Positions 6,289 through 11,326 of a stretch of DNA of 11,326 nt are shown in pieces (within the stretch, counting starts at the first letter, position 1; each line of letters opens with the position of its first letter). Origin of the DNA: JALRHH01 sp964638875 (GTDB lineage Bacteria > Patescibacteriota > Saccharimonadia > Saccharimonadales > JALRHH01); the NCBI GenBank assembly GCA_964638875.1, contig CAZXBL010000033.1, positions 1-11,326 of the forward strand, given 5' to 3'. The translations under genes and the position numbers were made by a program. The notes beneath the pieces are model-generated. The model made no database searches. It was not told the DNA's origin and was given only the letters and a program-made list of their open reading frames with translations.

Positions 6289-7833
6289 CTACTTCTTTGC
6301 TTCTTTAGCTTCGTATTGTTTTGCGATTGTGTTGGCAACCTTCAATATTGCTGCGTTGTTTTCGTCAGATACTTTATCACCAATGTTCAGTGTGTCTACA
6401 AGTTTCGCATGCTTGTTTTTGAGCTCGCGTAGTAGTGACTCACGAGCAACCTCGATCTTGTCGAGTGGTACGACATCAAACGCACCTTCGTTGGCACTGT
6501 GCAGCACCGCGTACATTTCCCAAATGGCATATGGGGCGAACTGAGCTTGCTTCAGAAGTTCCGTTAGACGCTGGCCACGTTCAATTGTGTGGCGTGTTTC
6601 TGCGTCAAGGTCAGTAGAGAACTGCGAAAAGGCAGCCAATTCACGGAACTGAGCAAGGGCCAGCTTCAAACTACCACCAGCAGCCTTGATGGCCTTAGCC
6701 TGGGCAGCACCACCCACACGGGAAACTGATAAACCAACCGAGATAGCCGGGCGGATACCTTGATAGAACAGGTTTGTTTCAAGGAAGATTTGGCCATCAG
6801 TAATAGAAATTACGTTAGTGGGGATGTAGGCAGAGATGTCGCCAGCCTGCGTTTCAATAATAGGCAGGGCAGTCAGCGAACCAGCACCCAAGTCATCAGA
6901 GAGCTTCGCGGCGCGCTCTAGCAAACGTGAGTGTAGGTAGAATACGTCACCGGGGTAGGCTTCACGCCCTGGTGGACGGCGCAGTAGTAGAGACATTTGA
7001 CGGTACGCCGCAGCGTGTTTGGTCAAGTCATCATAGATAATTAGCGCATGTTGCTTGTTGTCACGGAAATACTCACCCATAGTTGCCCCGGCATATGGTG
7101 CCAAGTACAGCATCGCAGCAGGGTCTGATGGGCTGGTGGCAACGATAATTGTTTGGTCCATGACGCCTTCGCGCTTTAGTCGCTCTTGTAGGGCAGCAAC
7201 TTTAGATGATTTCTGACCAATGGCTACGTAAACGTTAATAACACCAGTCTTTTGCTTGGCTTGGTTAACCATAGTGTCAACGGCAATGGCAGTTTTACCG
7301 GTTTGACGGTCACCGATGATCAGCTCACGCTGACCACGACCGATTGGCACCATGGCGTCAATTGCAACAAGACCAGTCATAAGAGGCTCGTGCACAGATT
7401 TACGATCAAGCACACCTGGCGCAGGGCGCTCGACACGACTAACTTGCTTGGTCCTCAACGCAGGGCCACCGTCTAATGGGTTACCGAGTGGGTCAACCAC
7501 ACGACCAACCAATTCTGGACCAACTGGCACTTCAAGTACCTTGCCGGCCAGTCGAGCCTTAGCACCAGCACGTACTTCGACATCTTCGCCGAGTAGCACT
7601 GCACCAATTTCTTCCTGGCCAAGGTTGAAGGCAAAAGCTACCACTGGTGTGCCATTTGCGCCTTCGATTTCGATCATTTCGTTATAACCACAGTTACTAA
7701 GACCGTAAATCCACGCGATACCGTCACCCACGCGGGTTACGACACCGACTGATTCAATCTCGGGACGCGCCTTTAGTTCGGCAATTGCCGATCTGATGTC
7801 CTGAGACAATTCTTTAATAGAAAGTTCTGCCAT
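6289..7833 (-). CDS. atpA: F-type ATP synthase alpha subunit
   Basis: Alpha holds the non-catalytic nucleotide sites and supplies the arginine finger to beta. At 514 residues it has the normal length. Walker A GDRQTGKT is at 174-181 and the Walker B region is LIIYDDLTKHA with D268/D269. The highly conserved YRQMSLLLRRPPGREAYPGD stretch follows, and the arginine finger is R372 in SVSRVGGAAQ. The N-terminal crown domain begins VGVVTRVGDGIAWIYGL. The ATG is 9 nt downstream of the atpH stop. AGGA lies a little far upstream, inside the end of atpH, so coupling to atpH translation is possible. Nothing appears truncated or missing. Confidence 0.98.
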   Translation of the reverse strand: MAELSIKELSQDIRSAIAELKARPEIESVGVVTRVGDGIAWIYGLSNCGYNEMIEIEGANGTPVVAFAFNLGQEEIGAVLLGEDVEVRAGAKARLAGKVLEVPVGPELVGRVVDPLGNPLDGGPALRTKQVSRVERPAPGVLDRKSVHEPLMTGLVAIDAMVPIGRGQRELIIGDRQTGKTAIAVDTMVNQAKQKTGVINVYVAIGQKSSKVAALQERLKREGVMDQTIIVATSPSDPAAMLYLAPYAGATMGEYFRDNKQHALIIYDDLTKHAAAYRQMSLLLRRPPGREAYPGDVFYLHSRLLERAAKLSDDLGAGSLTALPIIETQAGDISAYIPTNVISITDGQIFLETNLFYQGIRPAISVGLSVSRVGGAAQAKAIKAAGGSLKLALAQFRELAAFSQFSTDLDAETRHTIERGQRLTELLKQAQFAPYAIWEMYAVLHSANEGAFDVVPLDKIEVARESLLRELKNKHAKLVDTLNIGDKVSDENNAAILKVANTIAKQYEAKEAKK

Positions 7834-7842
7834 GTTTCTAAA

Positions 7843-8247
7843 TTAATCCTTTCCTGAGGTAACTAGTGACTTAAATTTATTGAGTTTTGCCTGTACTGAT
7901 AGATCAAGCTGCTTGTCGGCAAGCTCGACACGGATACTGCCAATGACTTTATCGTCACGGTATTCATTCAGTTCGATGCGTTTGGCATCTGGGTATAAAG
8001 AGCGGACTTGAGCGTGAATTTCTTTTCGCGTTACCTCGGTGAGGTCATATTTACTCACGACATTTACGTCAATTACGCCGCGCTGTACGCGGGCAAGCAT
8101 GACATCCCGAAGCAATGAATCCAACTCCCCAGTACGTCCCTCTGCCAATAAATATGCGGCTACTTCGCGAGCCAAATTAGCAGTACTAGACTGCAGTGAT
8201 TTGTCAGCGATAGATGCTGCGATATCTTGGCGAGGGGTTTTTGCCAT
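7843..8247 (-). CDS. atpH: F-type ATP synthase delta subunit, short form
   Basis: Delta links the top of F1 to the b-subunit stalk. Only the C-terminal part is clearly family-like: DDKVIGSIRVELADKQLDLS (97-116), ending with KLNKFKSLV, equivalent to the usual GG(F/I)...D.S...L motif. The whole protein is 134 residues against the usual 175-180, so the N-terminal six-helix domain that binds alpha seems reduced. The N-terminus AKTPRQDIAASIADK shows no frameshift, and the ATG lies just 3 nt past the atpF stop with no room for a longer start in the spacer. The position between atpF and atpA is standard. The call rests on synteny plus the C-terminal motif. Confidence 0.88.
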   Translation of the reverse strand: MAKTPRQDIAASIADKSLQSSTANLAREVAAYLLAEGRTGELDSLLRDVMLARVQRGVIDVNVVSKYDLTEVTRKEIHAQVRSLYPDAKRIELNEYRDDKVIGSIRVELADKQLDLSVQAKLNKFKSLVTSGKD

Positions 8248-8250
8248 GGC

Positions 8251-8787
8251 TTAGGCTTTCTGACCCTTCAGGGCACGTTCCACAAGGGAAGCGTCCTTTT
8301 TAGCATCAACTTTTTCTCCGATGATAGCTTCGGTTGCCTCTGATACTAGGCTAACCATCTCTTTTTCAAGGTGTTTTCGGGCACGTGCAGTTTCTTGCTC
8401 GATACGGCTCTTGGCGTCTACCAATATACCGTCAGCTTTTGTTTTTGCCTTGTCTTCGGCTTCGCGCACCAGTTCTCGGGCGTTATCCTGTGCGGTCGCA
8501 AGGATACCGTCAGCTTCATGGCGAGCATCGGCCAACTGTTCAGCGACCTTTTGTTCCAGAGAGGCACGTTCTTTCTTCATCTCCTCGCCCAGTGTTACGC
8601 CACCTTCAATCAGACGACGACGCTCGTCCAGTACTTTCATGATTGGTTTGAAAGCCCACTTCTTTAGTACCAGAAACGCTAACACAAATGTGGTCAGCTG
8701 GATGATAAAAGCTTTGCCATCAACACCAAGCGCCCCGATGCCGGTGCTTTCTGCTGTTTCTGCGAAGTTAGTTAGTAAAATCTGCAT
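8251..8787 (-). CDS. atpF: F-type ATP synthase b subunit
   Basis: The b subunit is the peripheral stalk: one N-terminal membrane helix anchors it beside subunit a, and a long coiled coil reaches delta on top of F1. It is 178 residues. A membrane helix is seen at about 26-42 (AFIIQLTTFVLAFLVLK), then WAFKPIMKVLDERR, the typical junction after the membrane. From about 50 to 160 it is a charged Ala/Glu/Lys-rich helix with almost no Gly or Pro, as expected for the stalk. The first 25 residues form a short polar extension. ATG start 18 nt after the atpE stop, with only a weak ribosome site. A single b gene is present and no b' copy is seen. Confidence 0.95.
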   Translation of the reverse strand: MQILLTNFAETAESTGIGALGVDGKAFIIQLTTFVLAFLVLKKWAFKPIMKVLDERRRLIEGGVTLGEEMKKERASLEQKVAEQLADARHEADGILATAQDNARELVREAEDKAKTKADGILVDAKSRIEQETARARKHLEKEMVSLVSEATEAIIGEKVDAKKDASLVERALKGQKA

Positions 8788-8805
8788 ATATACTTACGAT
8801 TTTCC

Positions 8806-9048
8806 TTATTTTACGAAGAATGTTGATGCGAATGCCAACAAACCATAAACCTCAATCAGACCAACGAATACCAAAGCTTGCCCAAGGAACTTTGAAGCCT
8901 CAGGGTTACGGCCAACTGCCGCCAAGTAATTAGCACCGACCAAACCAATACCGATTGTTGGACCGATAAAGCCCGCACCGATCATGATACCCTTACCGAT
9001 AATATCGGTGTTTGCTGCCGCTTGGGCGAATACTGCAAGTTCTGTCAT
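8806..9048 (-). CDS. atpE: F-type ATP synthase c subunit (proteolipid)
   Basis: Subunit c forms the rotating membrane ring. The 80 residues make two membrane helices, about 17-42 and 55-78, joined by the conserved polar loop GRNPE (46-50). The ion-carrying carboxylate is E66 in GLIEVYGLL. The glycine-rich first helix includes GAGFIGPTIGIGLVG. Residues that bind Na+ in sodium rings (Gln in helix 1, Ser/Thr after the Glu) are replaced by Ile34 and Val67/Tyr68, so proton coupling is inferred. The ATG has the best ribosome site of the operon: AAGGAG at 9062-9057 with 8-nt spacing in an A-rich leader. This fits the need for many c copies per complex. Confidence 0.97.
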   Translation of the reverse strand: MTELAVFAQAAANTDIIGKGIMIGAGFIGPTIGIGLVGANYLAAVGRNPEASKFLGQALVFVGLIEVYGLLAFASTFFVK

Positions 9049-9056
9049 TGTTATTT

Positions 9057-9062
9057 CTCCTT
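9057..9062 (-). promoter_or_regulatory. Strong Shine-Dalgarno of atpE
   Basis: AAGGAG on the minus strand, 8 nt before the atpE ATG, inside an AT-rich 56-nt spacer after atpB. It is the strongest ribosome site in the operon and is consistent with high production of the multi-copy c subunit. Confidence 0.6.
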
Positions 9063-9104
9063 AAACATTTATTAACTTATTGAATGACATACTGAAATAA
9101 ATCC

Positions 9105-9971
9105 TTAGGCTACCGCTTTTCCTGCCAAAGCCGGAGCTTCAGTATCTTTTAGCGAAACATCATCATGCTCGTCATGTGCGTGAGCACTATTGACGGCAAT
9201 CGCGAGGTAGTTAACCCCAAGGATAACAAAAATATAGGCCTGTAATGCCCCGACACCTACTTCCAGCAAGGTAAACGGCAAAGCGGCTACAGGTGCTAAC
9301 ACACTTCCTGGTGCCAACATGCCACCCAGGAACGCGAACACCGCGATCACAATTTCCCCAATCGTGACGTTCAGGAACAATCGGAGTGCCAAGCTGAGGG
9401 TACGAGTCAAGTCGGTCATCATCTCGATCAAGCCAATGACCAAGTAGAGTGGGTTAAACGGGCTGCCCATGAAAAAGTGACTAATATACTTGCGGAAGCC
9501 ACCAATTTCGCGAACAGATGCTACGTATACAAAAATCATCGTAACAAGGCCGATCGCTAATGTGGCGTTCAGATCAGCGGTGAAGGGGCGGAACACTGGG
9601 TGGCCGTCGAGTTGCAATGACTCACCGACACCCAACATAAGCCCCAGCCAGTTGTTAATCAGCACAAAAAAGAACAGTGTTACAAAAAAGGGCACATATT
9701 TGCGACCGATTTTTTTATCATTAAACGAGTTTTCAACCAGGTTACTCACAAAAGTTACGCCTGCCTCTACGAACTGGATAGGGCCACCCTTAGGACGAAC
9801 TGTCACCCTTCTGGCAATCATAACAAAGGTAACAATCATTAGAATCGATACCACCCAGCCCATCAGGATAGAGTTAGTGATATGAAAACCAGCAATATCA
9901 AAGTGAACAGCAGGCGCCACATGGACGGCAGGCGAGTCTTCTGCTGCAAACTGGGTAAACATATGTAACAC
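9105..9971 (-). CDS. atpB: F-type ATP synthase a subunit
   Basis: Subunit a forms the two proton half-channels next to the c-ring. It has 288 residues and several membrane helices (about 33-54, 93-115, 134-152, 172-190, 205-225, 230-258). The essential Arg is R197 in SLALRLFLN; E206 and Q244 correspond to other channel residues. The motif usually reads RLFGN, so Leu200 replaces a conserved Gly. A polar, His/Asp-rich tail (AHAHDEHDD, 263-271) follows the last helix. The start is GTG at 9971, overlapping the upstream stop as TAGTG and served by GGAGGA at 9986-9981 (9-nt spacing). An ATG three codons later, at 9962, is the alternative. Confidence 0.96.
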   Translation of the reverse strand: MLHMFTQFAAEDSPAVHVAPAVHFDIAGFHITNSILMGWVVSILMIVTFVMIARRVTVRPKGGPIQFVEAGVTFVSNLVENSFNDKKIGRKYVPFFVTLFFFVLINNWLGLMLGVGESLQLDGHPVFRPFTADLNATLAIGLVTMIFVYVASVREIGGFRKYISHFFMGSPFNPLYLVIGLIEMMTDLTRTLSLALRLFLNVTIGEIVIAVFAFLGGMLAPGSVLAPVAALPFTLLEVGVGALQAYIFVILGVNYLAIAVNSAHAHDEHDDVSLKDTEAPALAGKAVA

Positions 9972-10321
9972 TATTCCTGATCCTCCGCTTCGTACTGTTC
10001 TTGAATTTTGCGCTTTTCGGCTGCAGATAGTTTAGGTACCGGCATGCTATCGGCGACTTTCATGGTGCGCCACATCACTACACCAGAGCCAATCAGAGCC
10101 AATCCCAGTCCCACGAATGTGTACGCATACGACGTACCAAAATGCTTATCTAGCTGAACGCCTGCGACAACAGGTACTAGGATTACGATTGCTAGTTGCC
10201 AGCTCATGTTAAGCGCCATGCTTATAAACATTGAAACCGAACCTTTAGTCGGGGTCGAAGAACCCGACTCACCACCATTATGAGTCGGCGTCGCTTTAAG
10301 AGTTGCGTCGGCTCGTTTCAC
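9971..10321 (-). CDS. AtpZ/AtpI-like small membrane protein, first gene of the atp operon
   Basis: A 116-residue protein with two membrane helices, about 36-56 and 66-86, separated by GVQLDKHFGT. The G-x-x-LD-x-x-x-G pattern is typical of AtpZ/AtpI proteins encoded at the head of atp operons, which help c-ring assembly or Mg2+/Ca2+ supply in other bacteria. The first 30 residues are polar and Gly/Ser/Thr-rich, and the C-terminal tail is charged (AEKRKIQEQYEAEDQE). The GTG start at 10321 lies just 8 nt after a good -10 box, so the transcript may begin almost at the start codon. An internal ATG at codon 31, preceded by AAAGG, is a possible alternative start that would remove the polar leader. 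The stop overlaps atpB. Confidence 0.8.
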   Translation of the reverse strand: MKRADATLKATPTHNGGESGSSTPTKGSVSMFISMALNMSWQLAIVILVPVVAGVQLDKHFGTSYAYTFVGLGLALIGSGVVMWRTMKVADSMPVPKLSAAEKRKIQEQYEAEDQE

Positions 10322-10329
10322 TTCTATTT

Positions 10330-10358
10330 AGTATATCGATTACCGGCAGAGGTTACAA
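10330..10358 (-). promoter_or_regulatory. Main promoter of the ATP synthase operon
   Basis: On the minus strand TTGTAA (10358-10353) and TATACT (10335-10330) are separated by exactly 17 nt. The -10 has five of six consensus bases. The expected transcription start, about 7 nt on, falls within about 2-3 nt of the GTG at 10321, so the message should be leaderless or nearly so; no Shine-Dalgarno precedes that GTG. A run of seven C (G on the plus strand, 10359-10365) abuts the -35. Confidence 0.6.
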
Positions 10359-10399
10359 GGGGGGGTTTAAGGGAACAACTAATTAGATTACGAGCGTTA

Positions 10400-11020
10400 C
10401 TATATTACAGTCTTCCAGTAGTACCAGAAGTGCTCTACAATTGCCAAAATAATTAGTAGGTACCAGCTTACGATAATTTCAACATGATACTTGCTCATGA
10501 ATGTTCCGACACCCTTCAGCACAGCTGGTAATTTCAGATACCCTTCACGGACATTGTAGACAGCCGTGTAGACAAACGCTGGAATCGTGACTGCCCAAAC
10601 AACCATACAATATGGACACAGTGCGCCGATACTATAAATACTCTGGTACTGCAGCCATGTCACAAAACCAACGCCAAACAATGTGCCTAGCTGTAATCCA
10701 ACCCAAAACCAACGCCTAAATGTAGCGCCAGCTAGCATCGCCATTCCGATAGTTAGCACAATACTGAATCCTGCAATACCAATGAGCGGGTTGGGGAAGC
10801 CAAAAGCAGATGCTTGAGCAGTATTAATGACAGAGCCGCACGCAATAATAGGGTTAAGATCACATGACAGGCTAGCCTCTGGGTTCTTCAGTAGGTGTAT
10901 TTTCTCTACTGTCAAAATAATTGCGCTCAACAGCCCAGTAAAGCCAGTTACAACTAATAACCAAGGGAAAACAGTTTGCAGTGAGTTTTTGTTTTTTGCA
11001 GATGTGGGTTTCTTTACCAT
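10400..11020 (-). CDS. VKOR-family membrane thiol oxidoreductase
   Basis: VKOR (vitamin K epoxide reductase) homologues in bacteria pass electrons from DsbA-like proteins to quinone and so support disulfide formation outside the membrane. The protein is 206 residues from the ATG at 11020. A longer frame opens with TTG at 11071, but that would overlap the palindrome and has no support. Four or five membrane helices are visible. The active-site CxxC is CPYC (C135, C138) in SIGALCPYCMV. The loop pair is C53 and C61 in LSCDLNPIIACGSV, matching the family pattern of two loop cysteines followed by a CxxC. No thioredoxin domain is fused. A short C-terminal extension with a last helix ends FWYYWKTVI. 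It lies upstream of the atp operon in the same direction, with 78 nt between stop and next start, and is divergent from a glutaredoxin gene. Confidence 0.9.
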   Translation of the reverse strand: MVKKPTSAKNKNSLQTVFPWLLVVTGFTGLLSAIILTVEKIHLLKNPEASLSCDLNPIIACGSVINTAQASAFGFPNPLIGIAGFSIVLTIGMAMLAGATFRRWFWVGLQLGTLFGVGFVTWLQYQSIYSIGALCPYCMVVWAVTIPAFVYTAVYNVREGYLKLPAVLKGVGTFMSKYHVEIIVSWYLLIILAIVEHFWYYWKTVI

Positions 11021-11026
11021 GTAATT

Positions 11027-11035
11027 AGTGTACCA
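11027..11035 (-). promoter_or_regulatory. Extended -10 promoter for VKOR gene
   Basis: The minus strand reads TGGTACACT, an extended -10 with a TACACT core, ending 6 nt before the ATG at 11020. The predicted start of transcription is the A of that ATG, so the message would be leaderless, in line with the missing Shine-Dalgarno. No clear -35 is seen. Confidence 0.4.
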
Positions 11036-11062
11036 GAAAGATAATGCACAAGCCGTTTCAAT

Positions 11063-11079
11063 AGTATACAATGTATACT
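11063..11079. promoter_or_regulatory. 17-bp palindrome in the VKOR/glutaredoxin divergent spacer, possible operator
   Basis: AGTATACA, one central A, then TGTATACT: a perfect 8-bp inverted repeat with a 1-nt centre. It ends one base before the glutaredoxin ATG and lies about 43 nt before the VKOR ATG. Such symmetry is typical of a dimeric repressor site. Each arm also contains a TATACT/TATACA sequence that could act as a -10, so it may be a shared promoter core instead. Confidence 0.45.
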
Positions 11080-11080
11080 C

Positions 11081-11314
11081 ATGATTATAGTTTATTCAGC
11101 TGACTGGTGCGCATTCTGTCACGCCGCAAAAGACTACTTTACTAAACTTGGCGTTAAGTACGAGGAACGCAATGTCGAACACGACCCCAAGTTTATGCAC
11201 GAATCGATCGATAAGTCCGGCCAGATGGGCATCCCCGTCATTGATATAGACGGCGAAATCATCGTGGGCTTCGACAAACCACGTATCGACGCAGCCATTC
11301 TAAAGCAAAAGTAA
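11081..11314 (+). CDS. Glutaredoxin-like protein (YruB/NrdH type)
   Basis: Small cytoplasmic thiol-disulfide oxidoreductase of 77 residues with a single thioredoxin-fold domain. The redox motif is C10-A-F-C13 in SADWCAFCHAAKDY, close to the N-terminus as in glutaredoxins. The cis-proline motif is MGIPVIDIDG (about 49-58), and the IIVGFDKPRID stretch after it is like the VGF-D(x)R part of the YruB-type family. Family role: reduction of protein disulfides or of ribonucleotide reductase; the electron donor cannot be told from the sequence. The start ATG has no Shine-Dalgarno, suggesting a leaderless message, and the palindrome at 11063-11079 almost touches it. Divergence from VKOR implies a shared redox theme, with VKOR making disulfides and this protein reducing them. 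Confidence 0.92.
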   Translation: MIIVYSADWCAFCHAAKDYFTKLGVKYEERNVEHDPKFMHESIDKSGQMGIPVIDIDGEIIVGFDKPRIDAAILKQK

Positions 11315-11326
11315 CAATTCTTACAT

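Noticed and set aside
8321..8848. Plus-strand frame of 175 residues opposite atpF
   Set aside because: Ser/Arg/Ala-rich product typical of the antisense of a coiled-coil gene; atpF is certain by family and synteny.
9960..9962. ATG at 9962 as start of atpB
   Set aside because: Possible, but the GTG at 9971 has GGAGGA at 9-nt spacing and the TAGTG overlap with the upstream gene, so it is preferred.
11021..11071. TTG at 11071 as start of VKOR
   Set aside because: Adds 17 residues unlike a VKOR N-terminus and overlaps the palindrome; the ATG at 11020 has an extended -10 right before it.
1..11326. CRISPR array, tRNA or rRNA genes, insertion sequence or phage genes
   Set aside because: No regularly spaced direct repeats, no cloverleaf-like sequence, no transposase or phage motifs were seen on either strand.
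1..11326. Recoding of UGA as in Gracilibacteria/SR1
   Set aside because: All conserved genes are full length with the standard code and contain no in-frame UGA.

Overview
The window is a compact, low-redundancy bacterial segment built around a complete F-type ATP synthase operon on the minus strand (10321 down to 3198). The order is AtpZ/AtpI-like, a, c, b, delta, alpha, gamma, an extra 83-residue gene, beta, epsilon. Small genes, a shortened delta subunit, overlapping stop/start codons, promoters placed so close to start codons that transcripts look leaderless, and a UvrD-type helicase fused to a RecB-like nuclease all suggest Patescibacteria (CPR), most likely Candidatus Saccharibacteria (TM7). 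This placement is inferred from style and protein flavour; no marker tree could be run. The standard genetic code works throughout, with no in-frame UGA recoding.

Layout. 1-1696 (+): C-terminal part of a UvrD/AdnB-like helicase-nuclease, entering from upstream. 1750-2700 (-): an unnamed Cys/His-rich protein whose CxDGR and HxxxCGxC motifs recall beta- or cadmium-type carbonic anhydrases. It is divergent from 2860-3174 (+), a 104-residue orphan that converges on the end of atpC. 3198-10321 (-): the ATP synthase operon, with a promoter at 10330-10358. 10400-11020 (-): a VKOR-family membrane thiol oxidoreductase. 11081-11314 (+): a YruB-like glutaredoxin, divergent from VKOR across a 60-bp spacer holding a 17-bp near-perfect palindrome.

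How it fits together. The ATP synthase genes encode all eight F1Fo subunits plus an assembly-type accessory protein. Catalytic residues of alpha, beta, a and c are present, so the enzyme should be active and, by its c-ring site, proton-coupled. The 83-residue gene is joined to atpG and atpD by 1-nt TAATG overlaps on both sides, so it is probably translated in step with F1. Between atpD and atpC lies a 137-nt spacer full of nested inverted repeats, the only long gap in the operon. VKOR and the glutaredoxin form a likely disulfide/thiol pair.

The best candidates for something undescribed are the 83-residue gene inside the operon, the structured atpD-atpC spacer, and the carbonic-anhydrase-like Cys/His protein. 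No gene-free stretch exceeds 300 bases. No tRNA, rRNA, CRISPR array or insertion sequence was seen.
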